DNA of 64,000 nucleotides from Sepiola atlantica (lineage: Eukaryota; Mollusca; Cephalopoda; Sepiida; Sepiolidae), in contig OY744528.1 in the NCBI GenBank assembly GCA_963556195.1, forward strand, positions 60,020,161-60,084,160, given 5' to 3'. The notes below the pieces were generated by a model. That model ran no database searches. It was not told the DNA's origin and saw only the letters and a list, made by a program, of their open reading frames with translations. The position numbers and the translations under genes are program-made. Below, one piece after another: positions 45,349 through 57,062 of the stretch. Numbering within the stretch: position 1 is the first letter of the stretch; every line of letters starts with the position of its first letter.

Positions 45349-45540
45349 TGATGAAAAGAGAACACTTCTATCTCCTTCTTCGGAAGTTAATTTCTTCCCT
45401 TGCCCACCCTTTGTTTTAGTCAGCCATTGTTTCTCGTAGAGATTAGATCCTTGCGTAGATCTTTGTCGAATAAAGCTTCTTCAACCAAACTCAGTCTTCT
45501 TAAACTCATTCTATTCTATCCGTTTGACTAACTCATTACA
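45349..45540 (+). mobile_element. 5' LTR of element G2
   Basis: 192 bp with TG...CA ends. It contains AGCCATTGTTTCTCGTAGAG and AATAAAGCTTCTTCAA (a possible poly(A) signal), both shared with the 3' LTR. Confidence 0.9.
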
Positions 45541-46330
45541 ATTTATTCGACAGAGATCTACGATAGAAAAATACCTCAAGCCTGAACGATTGGACTTAGA
45601 CCCGTCAAAACTGGACGCGGCCGACACGTGGCGACACTGGAAGAGGTCTTTCAACATTTTTCTGTCTACGGCTCTCAGCTAACGGACGAGTTAAAATTGA
45701 ATTTGTTAATCAACCTCGTGTCTCCATCAATTTTTAAACACATATCGGACATCGGTGATTATTATTCGGCTATGAACGTCCTGCAAGTAGTTTTCGTCCA
45801 GCCCATAAACAGCATTTTCTGCCGGCATTTATTAGCAACTCGTCCGCAACAGGCCAACGAAAGCGTGGACCAATATTTACAGTCTCTAAAAACACTCTCT
45901 AAGGACAGATTTCCAGGCGAGGGATGAGTACATCAGGGATGCATTCATAAATGGGATTTCGTCATCCCACATCAGACAAAGACTCTTAGAAAACAAACGT
46001 CTCGACTTACACACGACGTACAATCAGGCATTAACACTCGAGACAGCCCCAAAACAATTAACTTCGTACGCTCAGTCGGACTCCTTGTCTGCCTCGGTCT
46101 CCACTGCTGAAAAAGAAGAATCAAAGGACGACCAGTCTACATAGCAACCCACGATAGCGGCACTCTTCGGACAGAAATGTTTTTTCCTGTGGAAACCCGA
46201 GACATGACAAGGCGAGGTGCTCTGCTAAAAACTCTATTTGTAAAAATTGCAAAAGAAAAGAGCATTTTGCCCGTGACTGCAGGTCACCTACAGCGACTGC
46301 TATCAATTACGGTGAGTCCCTTCTTGCTTC
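45541..46330 (+). pseudogene. Gag remnant with CCHC knuckle, element G2
   Basis: The capsid starts in one frame (YLKPERLDLDPSKLDAADTW, then RHWKRSF) and shifts near 45660 to LTDELKLNLLINLVSPSIFK, ending RPQQANESVDQYLQSLKTLS. It shifts again near 45925 to EYIRDAFINGI and RQRLLENKRLDL. A CCHC knuckle follows: CKNCKRKEHFARDC with spacing C-x2-C-x4-H-x4-C near 46240-46280, preceded by a second one that is broken by a frameshift. The order is typical of Ty3/gypsy Gag. There is no intact start. Confidence 0.85.
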
Positions 46331-46400
46331 ATAGGGTCCTTTTAACTCCTCAGAGAGTCTATATCGTTCGTCTTTATGGGGGAAAATCAAAGGTGAGTCT

Positions 46401-46700
46401 ATGCGGATATTCGTCGATACAGGGAGCTCCGAAAATTTTATTCATCCGGATAAGGTTAGGGGGCTCGGTTTGGCGGTCACCACAAGCTCTGAGAGAATTT
46501 TGATGGCTAGCCGTTCTCATTCGTCCTCTACTCTCGGGCACTGTGTCGTGTCTCTCACTCTGAGAGATAGGGAGTACAGGAATGTGAAACTATCAATTAT
46601 GGCCAACCTATGCTGTGACATCATTCTCGGGCATAAATTTCTATGCCAACACTCCTCAGTAGAAATACCTTTTGGAGGACCCCCCTCTCACTGTTTGTAG
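46401..46700 (+). pseudogene. Aspartic protease, element G2
   Basis: MRIFVDTGSSENFIHPDKV places the catalytic D-T-G at 46416-46424, and a CCDIILGHKFL stretch gives the expected hydrophobic-Gly flap-end motif. It is 100 codons, close to family length. It is separated from RT by a stop and a frame change around 46700-46800. Confidence 0.85.
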
Positions 46701-46769
46701 ACTGACTGCCATTAAAAATATCCCTTACCCCTCTCTGTTTACCAATCTAACCTCGGACTGTCGCTCGAT

Positions 46770-47527
46770 AGCTGTTAAATCCAGATGCTAAATTTATCCA
46801 ATCGGAAATCTCCCGTATGCTAAAGGAAGGTATCATAGAGCCCTCTCAATCTCCATGGCGAGCCCAAACGCTTGTGGTATCTCCTGAAAATCACAAAAAG
46901 AGACTTGTTGTGGATTACTCCCAAACAATAAATCGGTTTACTCTCCTTGACGCTTATCATCTTCCTCGAATGGAGGACATGGTAAATAAGATTGCTACTT
47001 ACACAATATTCAGCACTCTTGATCTACACAGAACCTTCGAAGCTTCTGGATCTCTGTATCAGTTTTGTCGAATCCCGTTTGGAGTAAACAATGGAGTAGC
47101 GAGTTTTCAACGAGTCATCGATGACATCATCAAGCGAGAAGACCCTCGAAGAACCTATGCTTACATCGACAACGTTACCATTTGTGGAGAAGATCAGGCT
47201 ATGGATGATAGTAATTTGAAAGAGTTCATGAATGCAGTAGCGAAGTACGGACTGACGCTGAACAAAGACAAGTGTCACTACTCACTTACTTCTGTAGACT
47301 TGCATGGGTATACAATAAGCAAGGGCTCGGTAAAACCTGACTCTGATAGGCTCAAGGCATTGATGAACTTGCCAGTACCTCAAGATCTTCCTTCTCTTCG
47401 CCGAGCAATGGGTATTTTCTCTCACTATTCTAGGTGGATCTCGAACTTCTCTGAAAAACTGCACCCCTTACCAAAGTTACCAATTTTCCCCTCACTAGGG
47501 AACAAGCAGACGCCTTCAGGTACCTGA
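46770..47527 (+). pseudogene. Reverse transcriptase, element G2
   Basis: From 46817 it reads MLKEGIIEPSQSPWRAQTLV, VVDYSQTINRFTLLDAYHLP, FSTLDL (motif A Asp), ASGSLYQFCRIPFGV, AYIDNV, LTLNKDKC and HGYTISKG, i.e. fingers, palm and thumb in order. About 16 residues usually found between FSTLDL and the SGSLYQF stretch are missing, so a deletion is inferred. The active site reads Y-I-D-N (47162-47173) instead of YxDD. I recall YxDN in relatives of this family but could not check that here. Confidence 0.88.
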
Positions 47528-47900
47528 AGAAGGAAATTGCAAAATCATCCTCGATAGCCATAGACTCTTCTCTCCCTCTCGAGGTCGAAACCGATGCTTC
47601 GGAACATGCGATTGCTGCCTCTTTAACTCAAAACTCTCGGCCCGTGGCTTTCTTTTCAAGAACTTTAACGTTGTAAAAGAGGCCTACGCTATTGTCGAGG
47701 CGATCCGAAAATGGCGACACTTACTGCTCGGGAAGCATTTTAAGCTAATCACAGATAAAAGATCTGTCTCTTTCATGTTCAACCCTAAAGGCAAAAGCAA
47801 AATAACAAATGAGAAGATAACAAGATGGAAGTTGGAACTTGCCTGTTTTAGCTACGACATTGCATATCACCCCGGGAAACAAAACGCCTTGTCTCGCTTT
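47470..47900 (+). pseudogene. RNase H, element G2
   Basis: LTREQADAFRYLKKEIAKSS leads into VETDASEHAIAASLT (first Asp) and VAFFSRT. The frame is then lost for a short deletion and resumes at EAYAIVEAIRKWRHLLLG (catalytic Glu) and LITDKRSVSFMF (Asp), ending KLELACFSYDIAYHPGKQN. Order and motifs are those of Ty3/gypsy RNase H, with a frameshift near 47675. Confidence 0.85.
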
Positions 47901-48980
47901 TGCTCTACTACTCCCTCTGCCGACAAGTTACACACCTTGCACTCAGACTTATGTCACCCGGGTGTCACCCGAATGCTGCATTTTGTCAGGAGCAAGAATC
48001 TGCCATACTCTGTGGAAGATGTAAGAGTGGTAATAAGGGACTGTAAAGTTTGTTCGGAGATAAAACCGAGATTCCTTAATGCGGCACCTCAGACTCTCAT
48101 AAAAGCGAGTCTCCCACTTGAAAGACTAAGCGTAGACTTCAAGGGACCATTACCTTCGAATACTTTGCATACCCTTGTGCCGATCTCTCAGCCGCAACTG
48201 TCCGGAAACATCTAACTAATCTATTTTATGTTTTCGGAAATCCTTCTTTTGTACACTCTGATCGTGATACGGCTTTCATGTCAGACGAACTAAAGGAATT
48301 CCTGCTTTCCAGAAGCATTGCTACCAGTCGAACGACAGCTTTTAATCCTCAAGGTAACGGACAAGTGGAGATGTACAACGGTATCATCTGGCAAACAGTA
48401 AGTCTGGCTCTCCGGTCGAGAAATCTCCTTATTATCAATTGGGAGAAGTGCTAGATGTAGCCCTCCACAGGATCCGCTCATTGATCTCCACCTCCACTAA
48501 TTGCACTCCGCATGAACGTCTCTTCAACTTCCAAAGGAAATCAGCTACTGGAGATTCCATACCTACATAGTTAACGAAAGCGACATCTGTCCTCTTAAAG
48601 CGGCATGTACGTGGAAGCAAATACGAGCCCCTAGTAGAGCCCGTTCACGTACTTGAAGTCAATCCCAGCTATTCTCACGTACGTTTCAATAATGGACGAG
48701 AGACGACGGTGTTGCTACTCCACTTATCACCATGAGGTGATGGAACGGGCAGTCCGGATACGGAAATTGATCCTATGCCAGAAAACCAAGAGATACAGAC
48801 TGCGCCTCTCCAGTCTAATATTTCTTCCATTCATCCTCTGCCGAGAGATCACGATAACTCATCGCCGAGAATTCAGTTCCTACTCCTCCTCACTCCCCAC
48901 ACTCTGATGGTGGCCTGAGGATATCTTCAGAAGCTGCCGATGTGCTGAATCTTCGACGCTCTACTAGAATCCGTTGAAGT
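47900..48980 (+). pseudogene. Integrase, element G2
   Basis: HSDLCHPG (HHCC His pair, H-x4-H) and CKVC (Cys pair) near 47940-48055 form the zinc domain. RLSVDFKGPLP carries catalytic Asp 1 (48135). HSDRDTAF carries Asp 2 (48260) and NPQGNGQVEMYN the Glu (48368), with exactly 35 residues between Asp 2 and Glu. The stretch between Asp 1 and Asp 2 is about 40 codons and frame-shifted, shorter than usual. The C-terminal domain (PHERLFNFQRKS, SHVRFNNGRETTVLL, LNLRRSTRIR) runs in broken frames to about 48975. Confidence 0.88.
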
Positions 48981-49131
48981 CCTTAGCATTTAACTGAAAA
49001 CTATCAGCTTTGAACTTTTGTTTGATTTTCTCTTTTTGAGTTTAATCAGAGATGCCCACCTGAGAGTCTTTAGAACCCTTCTTCCAATGTCGAACACACA
49101 GCCTTGATCCTTCCCTAGGTGGCGGAGAATG

Positions 49132-49330
49132 TGATGAAAAGAGAACTCTTCTATCTCCTTCTATGCTTCAGAAGTGAATTACTTCCCTTGATCACTCATT
49201 CTTTTTTAGTCAGCCATTGTTTCTCGTAGAGACTAGACCCCTGCATAGATCTTTGTCGAATAAAGCTTCTTCAAGCAAACTCAGTCTTCTTAAACTCATT
49301 TTATTCTATCCTTTTGACTAACTCATTACA
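49132..49330 (+). mobile_element. 3' LTR of element G2
   Basis: 199 bp matching the 5' LTR throughout, with a small insertion (ATGCTTC region) near 49163. Purine-rich GGTGGCGGAGAATG precedes it, fitting a polypurine tract. Confidence 0.9.
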
Positions 49331-49859
49331 ACATCCTTCTCCAATCACCAAAAAAAAATTGCACCATGAAAATTCTACTTAAAACCCATATATGTATAAT
49401 ATGCAACGGGGGGGGGGGGGAGTATGGTAATAAAAAATATGTACAAAATATATATGGATATTATTTACAATGAAAAAAAAGAGTTAGTAAAAAGACCCCC
49501 CATTACTAAATTGTGGCAGATACGCAGATTTGCCAGTCGAAAACGAAAATCGAAAAGGGGGGGGGGATGCAGGCCCAAACACTTTATTTACAAACACCAC
49601 CTTCGAAAATATCGAAAGGGTGACCTGCATCCTGGCAAATCAAGCGCTCTGTCACCTAGTTGGGAACGGGATTGGGAGTTACGAACTAAATTGGGGGAAA
49701 AATTAGGGAAGGGAGAAGGACGAAAATAAAAAGGGGCCATAATGAACTCATTCATACACTAGCTAAATTATAAACTAAAATTAACAGAAAACATGTCTTT
49801 CATCTAACTTATAACTGGGTCATAATCGAAGTTCGTTTTTGCAATCCAATATCCTGTAC

Positions 49860-52800
49860 CTAAAGCACGTCTAAATACCACTCTAATCTAGCTTTTGTCA
49901 CTCTACACAGTCGCGCACCTCTCACCCACCTTTCACCAAAATCTGCCGAAGAGAGTCTCACCTTCTCGGCCCTAATGCGTGCTTTCAGGTAATATTTGAA
50001 AATCGTAATAAGGTCGAGAGAAATGAAGGTCTCAGCCCCGTAGACTGCCTTCATACGAGTTTTCCATATCGCGTCTCTCATAACGGCTAGTATGCTTAAG
50101 AACACAAAACGTCTCAGCCTATCTGTTGTCGGAACCCAGTTACTACATACATTGATCGGTCCCAGGTCAAAAGACGATACGTTAAGTATGAGAACCATGA
50201 GACCTGTAACAAGCCTAATCAGCGGCACAACGATGCGGCAATAAAAAAAAAGTGACTCACGGTCTCGTCTTCGTCACCGCATCTAACACAAATCGGTGAA
50301 CTCAGCAAGCCAGTTGAATGAAGCTTCTTACCGCCCCAGAGAGCATTTCTTATCATCAGCCAGGTTAGCGTTGCCTCGCCATTATCAAAGCACCGTAACC
50401 CAGGCGCCCAAGGCCAGCTGAGCGTTGCACCCCCTTCGTCAAAGTGAGCCCCTCAATCTTGTCATCTCGAACAGACCCCCTCATCATTACCCGATATAAT
50501 GCGTTTCGGAACAACAGTAGGGTGTCAGAGAGGCTTTCTTTCACCCTTAAGAAGAACTTCAAAGCGTGTCTACATTCGCGATAAAAGGTACACTCGCCTT
50601 GGGGCAACTTGTGTACCTCCCCCTCATCTAAGTGCACACTTTTCAAAGCCGGAAAGGCTTTCTTAGTGGCTTCCTTCCAGAATCCACCGTTTCCCTCAGT
50701 TTGTGAACTCATTCGATCTAGATAAAAAAAAGCCGAAGTGTATGACGTCGAAGCTCGACGTTTGGCATACTCAGACCGCCTTCAGATGGATGGAGATAAC
50801 AAATCACGCGACGGACCATAGGGGCCTTACCAAGCCACAAAAACTTGAAAAGAGCCCGCTACATCTCAACCAGTGTATCCTACGGGAGTAGAAGCACTGA
50901 TAGTCGATATAGGATGATCGGATAAATGTGAGAGCAACACACCTCCGCTCTCCCTTTTAACGAAAGATTTCTACGGATCCACAGACCAGCTGCGGCCGGA
51001 ATCGCTTCCAATACTTCCGACCAATTTTTCTCCAGCTGGAGATCAGGACCAAACCAGACGCTGAGTAGCTTGCAAGGCCCGTCAGTCCAGCTAAAGGGTC
51101 ATTGCAGGAATACACCCCTCCAGGCACAAATGCGCAAGCCAACAGACTTGTCCCAGTTAATTTTGGCCCCTGTTATCGTTTCATACATTCTGATTTCTCT
51201 ATCGACGACACTAATCTCGGCACTGCTCGTTACAAGCACATTCAAATCGTCAGCAAAGGCGGACTACTTTAACATGGTGCAAGCACCTGTCAAAGTAATT
51301 TCATTTAGGATCGGATTCACCCTTATCCTGTGAAGAAAGGGCTCCAACACAAGCACATAAAGCATCGGTGAAAGTGGACATCCCTGACGAAGAGATCTGG
51401 ATAATCTGAAGGGCTCAGACCTCAGACCATTCACATCCACCCGTACGTCGGTGGCTGCATACAAGAGGCGAATCCAAGAGCGAAATTGCGGACCAAAACC
51501 GACCGCAGACAAAACAGCCTCTAAGTAACGATGGTCCACCCTATCGGATGCTTTCGACTTATCTAAATTTATCAGCGCGGCTTCTGTGTCGACTTTATCT
51601 ATGATCAGGCGTATCGAGTGCAAATTATCTTGAATGGTCCGACCCTTTACAGCACAAGTCTGTTCGGGGCTAAGTGGCCAGCCAAAACAAGTTGCAGTCG
51701 ATTGGCTAAGATCTTGGCCAAAATCTTTAACTCAGCAGTTAGCATTGTTAAGGGCCGAAAATTATCTAACCCATCCCCTACCATTTTTGCTTTTGCGTAA
51801 CAACTTCACTATACCCATGGTCATGTACTGAGGAATAGTCCCATTCTTAAACCACGAGTTAAATAAAACTGTCAGCAAAGGAATAAAAATGTGCGACATC
51901 CTCAAATATACCTCGTAGGGCAAACCATCAATACCGGGAGACTTGTTAAGGCCGACTTGCTTTAAGGCTTCCTCTGTTATGCAACCATTCGCACCTAGCT
52001 GCTTCGGTCGCCTTGAGACGAAAAAAGTCAGCTAAATAGGGGTCGAATTGTGCTAATGACAGACCAGGTTCCCTGGTAAAAAAGATCCTGGAAATGAGAA
52101 CGAAACGCCCCCAGAATATCTTCGTTTGTGGTCACGAGACGCCTATCCGGCAATGAAACATGTGCTATATGCAGATCAGCGCTTGTCGACGTCCCACGCA
52201 CGTCCATATTTGTTGCTTCTTTAGGCATTCTCTTTAACCTAGCCCTAATCACTAAAGCTTGGTGCTCTTGCATAGCCACAGACGCAAGCTTTGCCTTAAT
52301 TATAGTAACTTCAGCAATATCCCCCGCCTCCAGCGCCTGATAAAATCTAGAATCTACAGCCACTTTAGCTGCCCGAGTTGTTATATTGAGTCGTCGGCTA
52401 AAATCGGCAGTAAAGGACCTAATTACCTTCTTTAAGTTAACCCACTTCCTATTCCCAATTACAGCCCCCGTCAATTCCGGCTGTAAGGTTAGTAATAGCT
52501 GTTCCTGATAGCCCTTCACATCGAACAAAGAAGATGTGTAGCTTCCAGTACCCAGCCAATCTAGGCTTAGGTCTATCTACATTTACTTGTACCCGAACAA
52601 GTCTATGATCCGAGTAAACTATATTATGAAAACTTGGACATTCTAATAATTCTGCGTCGACTCTCCTAATTAAGAACCGGTCAATATAACTTGAAAGTTG
52701 TACCGAACCGGAGCCGCGTCTAGCTGTCCAAGTCCATACTCTATCACGGGGCTTTTCATTCCGGAATTTATCGATCAAACTTATCGACAAAGTCCCGAAA

Positions 52801-53288
52801 TGCCTTAGCATCTCGATCATTGTTAGATCCCCTACCCTGATTACGATCTATATCCCGATATAGGACCGCGTTCCAGTCTCCCGCTAAGATGACCGTTTAA
52901 GTCGTACTCATGAACTGTTCGATCCGTCAAAAGAAAGGAGCAAGCTCAGAATGGTTATTGGGCGTATAAACCCTAATGAGTCAAAATGCCTTATCTTTTA
53001 TGGTACATCTAGAACGCACAGCCTTCCTTCCGGATCCATGAAACAAGGGTCACACGACGCATCTAAAGACTTATTTTCTAGCCAGGAAACACTCTTGAGC
53101 GAGAATCGAAGTACGCTGAGTAGACGTGAAACCCCTAAGCCAGCGCACCCAAATGGTCACCTGAAATTAAGTGGGTTTCCTGAATACAACATATTCACTC
53201 CAAGGTGCTGAAGGTCTGTAACAATTCGAAATTTACGAGAGTCGGCCCATAGCCCACGAACATTTAAGCTTGCTAGATAGAGAGCCAT
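49860..53288 (-). pseudogene. LINE ORF2 (endonuclease plus reverse transcriptase), broken
   Basis: Starts MALYLASLNVRGL at 53288. The endonuclease shows AGDWNAV near 52880, SYIDRFLI and SDHRLV near 52600. A linker (52528-52028) has NRKWVNLKKVIRSF. RT has NFRPLTMLTAELKILAKILA, then NLDKSKASDRVDHRYLEAVL with motif A, RQGCPLSPMLYVLVLEPFL with motif B, and FADDL with an intact double Asp near 51255. The zinc segment CVRCGDEDETVSHFFFYC lies near 50285 and a 122-residue end at 50228-49860. At least a dozen stops or shifts interrupt about 3.4 kb. Confidence 0.85.
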
Positions 53289-53379
53289 TGAGAGTTCTTA
53301 GGCTTGGGTTCCAGAAACGAACATCGATGCGGCTAGGATGCCGACGGTTCGACTGCTCATCTGAATGTTGATTTGGCCA

Positions 53380-55228
53380 TCATGGGAGATACCGCCAACA
53401 TCCAAGGTATACGTTTTGTTTGGCTATTCTATAAAGGGAAGGGTGCAACTGAACAGGGACCCTCCGAACACAATCTTTCCTTAAACATTTTAAAATTTCA
53501 TTCTTGAGAATAACCATAGGTTGAGTTAACTGAAAATTATCGTTGGCCTCCCTTAGCATTTGCCAGAGCCCCTTTGCTTCTTCGGGTTTTCTGACAGCGT
53601 TCGGGAAGTTAAAGGGATCTTCAACCGACATGCTACCCACCTCCCTAAACGCGAGAAGTTTTTTTTTAAATCAGCCACTTTGTAGTTTTTGACAGTCTCC
53701 TCTTGTACCTCATTGACAACACATATATTTATTCCTGGGAGAAAAGCAGTTTTTTCTTCTTTTTTCCAACGAAGTGCTTCTCTGCCTTTTTTTTAGATGG
53801 AGGGGGTGGAGGTGGCATGTCTTCTTTCATTGAGGTGTGGGATGGAGTTTTGTTTCTGTTTTGTAGAAAGGGAGAGGCGGGAGCGAGCTGTTTTACAGAG
53901 GATAAAGGGGGTGCTTTTGGGAGTGTTTTGTGGGGTGACTAAAGGGGAAGGCTTGGTAAAGAAGACGGCTTTGTTTTTCTTCACTGGGCTCAGAGGAATT
54001 AACTTGTATTCCCTCTCTTTCATGGGAGCGGTCATCGGTGGGTGCATAGCTTTCGGAGCGGAACGTGGCTTTGTAAGACTGGGAATTGCAGTGGTTGACT
54101 TTGTTTTAGGGGAGGGCTGAAGGCTTGGTTTTTGAGAGTGCGATTTGGCGGGTGACTGTGAGCTTATATTTCTGGGGGATTTAGGACTTTCTGGTACTTT
54201 TTGTGTATCAAGTTTTTTTTCAAGTCACGAACCTCTACATATTTGTCCTTACCAGGATCCTTAGATAGCATTTCCTCTTCCCACATTTGGTCCAGGGCTA
54301 GACGACCAGGTGTTTTAGTCCCTGGACCCAAATCCATTCGTTATGCTTCCTTGTCATCAAGTTTAATTAGATCAGGGAGCACTGGGTAGTCGTTGTCAGA
54401 TGATTTTGATGAGGGTGAATTAATAGGCGTCCCCACTCTTTGGGTCATTGGCACCCCTAAATGTTGGCCCACTCTGGTCTTTTTAGTTGTGGGCTTTCTT
54501 TGTGGGTATTCAAAGGTGAGGTGACCGACTTCCTCACAAGCCCAACAAACAGGCCTTCTTCCAGCCACAATTACAGGAAGCTTTTCATCGCCTATTACCA
54601 TATAATATGGAATGTTTTCAAATGCCGTCTTATCTAATAGTATTTCAAAAGTCTATATCCCTGGGTGTTAACCCCAAGTTACGGACGTAATGTCTCCATA
54701 TTTATGACGAAAGCTCCTAAATGTTCCCCGTCCACATGGAACGGAACGTTAAAAATAGACACAGCCGTTCTTCGTTTGCTCATGTATTCCATTCTAAGAA
54801 TATATTCTTTAGTTATAATCTCTGTTTGAGACAGTTTCAAGCAAGTTTCTTCATTTGGAAACAAAGTGTTCCAAGTATTGTATCCTTTCCACCGAATAAT
54901 TCTTTGTGGTCTATACCCTGCTGTTGCTAGTAGCTTAGAAATAAGATCTGTCGACGTTCTAATTACTTTTTTAGTCTTCTTGTCGACGACAAACATGATT
55001 ATGATTTTTTTAAATTTCCTCTAGTTTAGGAATATCTACTAGTAAACCCGTATCTGTTACTAGATGCAGGCACTTTTTCGCCTTCTCAACAAATTCACCG
55101 ACATTAATGACAAATTTAGGAGGCTTGCTCCATTTAGAACTTCTAGGTGTAGCCTCGGCCGGCCCCTTCTGCTCCTTGATAATCTCCATAACGTCTGAAG
55201 GCTTCGGGCTACAAGTAGCCGTCGCCAT
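53380..55228 (-). pseudogene. LINE ORF1 (nucleic-acid-binding protein), broken
   Basis: Begins MATATCSPKPSDVMEIIKEQ at 55228 and stops near 55010. In another frame, 54996-54679 gives MFVVDKKTKKVIRTSTDLIS and an RRM-like TAVSIFNVPFHVDGEHLGAF. A third frame (54601-54341) gives EKLPVIVAGRRP and a zinc knuckle CWACEEVGHLTFEY, in which the final Cys is Tyr. A further piece at 53640-53380 may be its C terminus. The middle (54340-53660) is low-complexity and frame-broken. ORF1 proteins of this group coat the element RNA; that role is by analogy. Confidence 0.7.
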
Positions 55229-55319
55229 TATGGTTATGAAAACTTATAACAACCAAAAAAGTAAGTAAAAAAAAACAACAGACCTAAATTGATTTAGAAT
55301 TACCACAAGTCAATATCCA

Positions 55320-55860
55320 GTATTAAGCAAACTATTAGAAAGAATAAAAGTATATATGAAGCAATTGCTCAATGACAGTGAAAGTCTTCAATAAAAGAGG
55401 CACAAACTCACCATAGACAAGCGTGTAATATGCAGTAGAGATACATGCATTACCGCCCCAAACCACAGGAAAAGACATTATTAAGCACAAAGTCGCGCAA
55501 CAGCAGTACAACCAAGGCTAAAATTACAAGCCTAGCGTGATTTTCAAAACAAGTAGAAGATCATACCAAAATGTACGACAATAACAATATTCAGTTAAAG
55601 CAAAATTACTTGTGTTTTACATGGATCCACATAGATCCACATGGATCGTGCACACGTCAAAGTCTTATTGTTATTCTTCACATTAGTGGACTCATTGTCG
55701 GGGTGGGTTGAAGTAATCAGTCAATGACAACAATGCCATAACTACTGAGAACAATATTTTCAAGTAATGAAATGTTCAAACAGACAGACAATGCACGAGA
55801 ATTTTGCTACAACAAGCCATATTCATGGCTAGAACGTATTGTATGCATCCTATACATACA
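55320..55860. repeat. Dispersed repeat, copy 2 (partner at 3840-4860)
   Basis: Collinear short blocks are shared with copy 1, for example GTAATATGCAGTAGAGATA and GATCGTGCACACGTCAA. It is more compact than copy 1 and has no tandem expansion. Confidence 0.5.
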
Positions 55861-55989
55861 ATAAATAATAAATTAAACATTTTTTTAACATAGTTCACCC
55901 CAAACAAGGCAAGTTGCCACTGTAGAAATAAGGGGCTACTGAGAATTAGGGCGAAAGTTTTGGGGGCTCATCCTAAATTGGGAGCTGTG

Positions 55990-56950
55990 CAATGAGATGC
56001 TTATACACATTAGTTTTAAATTTCAGCATGTCGGTACAGTCGAGGAAACTGAAAACAGGAAACAGGGAGGGAGTTCTAAAGGCCGCCAGCTCGAGGAAAT
56101 AAGCTATTGGAGTAGAAGGGTCTCAGACATCTGGGGACCTGTTAATGGAAGGGATTTAGCTGATTGTCGGGTTAGTCGAGTATATTTGCGACGAGGGGGC
56201 ACCAAGGCAGCAAGTTCATCGGAGCACATTTCATTGAAGTACTTGTAAAACAAGCACAAAGATGCAACATTGCGGCGATGGGCGGATGGTGGTTTTTTAG
56301 ATATATAGGATACTGTCAGGTGTGAGAAGTTTTCTAGCCCGGTAGAGAGAGCCCACTTTCTTTGTTTTGGCAATGTCGTCTATGTATTTGTTCCAATTCA
56401 TGTTACCTGTGAATATTAGGCCAAAGAGTTTGAACATTGGATTCTCAAGTTTAGTGTTATTTGCCATGGGAATTGGTAGTTTAAGTGGTTTTTTGTAGTT
56501 GTTTAAGGAAAGGAGCCTTGTCTTAGCAGCTTTAAATATTACCATCCATTTGCGAACCCATTCCACTACAGACTGGGAGTGATTTTCTAAGTATTCAGCC
56601 ATTGACTCGGATATGTGCGCTCCGTTATGCCAACATGACGCGTGGTGTCGTAAGCAAATATACCCATCTAAGACACAATGTCATCAGGAAGGTTGTTTAT
56701 GAACATCGGGAACAGTGGAGGTCTAAGGATCGATCCCTGGGATACACTTGCATTTATATTATGTTGTATTGATTAACAGCAATCGAGGACAACCTGGATG
56801 GTTTTTTTTGTTAGGAAAAATCTAATTATATTAAATATTCGTTCAGAATACCATATAAATTAATTTTTATGAAAAGACCTTTATGCTAAACCTTCTCAAA
56901 AGCTTATGATATATCAAGCGCTACCGCCTTTTGTTTTTTTTTGCTTTGCA
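55990..56950 (-). pseudogene. Jockey/CR1-like LINE reverse transcriptase fragment
   Basis: Minus-strand reading from 56930 gives ALDIS*AFEKV*HKGL (motif A with stops), then VSQGSILRPPLF (motif B), then FAYDTT where YADDT is expected (active site altered). AKTRLLSLNN, KVGSLYRARKLLTPDSILYI (near 56320), HRRNVASLCLFYKYF and a STGLENFS region to about 56100 follow. This order is that of jockey/CR1-like RT and thumb. There are several stops and shifts, and neither the 5' endonuclease nor the 3' end can be defined. Confidence 0.75.
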
Positions 56951-56989
56951 GGACAGGATTAAGTTTTGCAATGGAAACGGGGAAAAATC

Positions 56990-57062
56990 TCTTCGGTCAG
57001 TGAACAAGAAATGCTTCTAGACTGCGGTAATTATATTCTCAGGAAATTGGTTTTCAACAGAA
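56990..57062 (+). repeat. U2-type short element, copy 3 (fragment)
   Basis: GTCAGT-GAA-CAAGAA-ATGC-TTCTAG-ACTGC at 56996-57027, flanked by TTCG and GGTAATTA, is the same two-part hairpin core as in the copies at 29.7 and 34.66 kb. The U2 head is absent here, so this is a 5'-truncated copy or the original non-U2 module. Confidence 0.5.

Larger units (their letters stand above)
45349..49330 (+). mobile_element. Ty3/gypsy LTR retrotransposon, degenerate (element G2)
   Basis: A plus-strand element of about 4.0 kb with matching LTRs at 45349-45540 and 49132-49330, both starting TGATGAAAAGAGAAC and ending ACTCATTACA. Between them are gag with a CCHC knuckle, a DTGSS protease, RT, RNase H and integrase, in Ty3/gypsy order. 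At least six frame disruptions and an RT deletion make it inactive. The immediate flanks show no clear target-site duplication. It differs from G1 in LTR, Gag and RT and is a separate family. Confidence 0.93.
49331..55260 (-). mobile_element. Tx1/L1-like LINE with remnants of both ORFs, degenerate
   Basis: On the minus strand ORF1 begins at 55228 and ORF2 at 53288. ORF2 carries an apurinic-type endonuclease and an RT, then a zinc-binding C terminus ending near 49860. A 3' untranslated stretch runs towards 49331, where the LTR of element G2 begins. The protein pattern resembles the elements usually annotated in molluscs as TX1-type LINEs. Numerous stops and shifts are present. I see no clear poly(A) tail at the left end, so the exact 3' boundary between 49331 and 49740 is uncertain. 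Confidence 0.85.

Noticed and set aside
53703..54120. Plus-strand frames of 79 and 107 codons
   Set aside because: Antisense of the low-complexity middle of the Tx1-like ORF1; no independent support.
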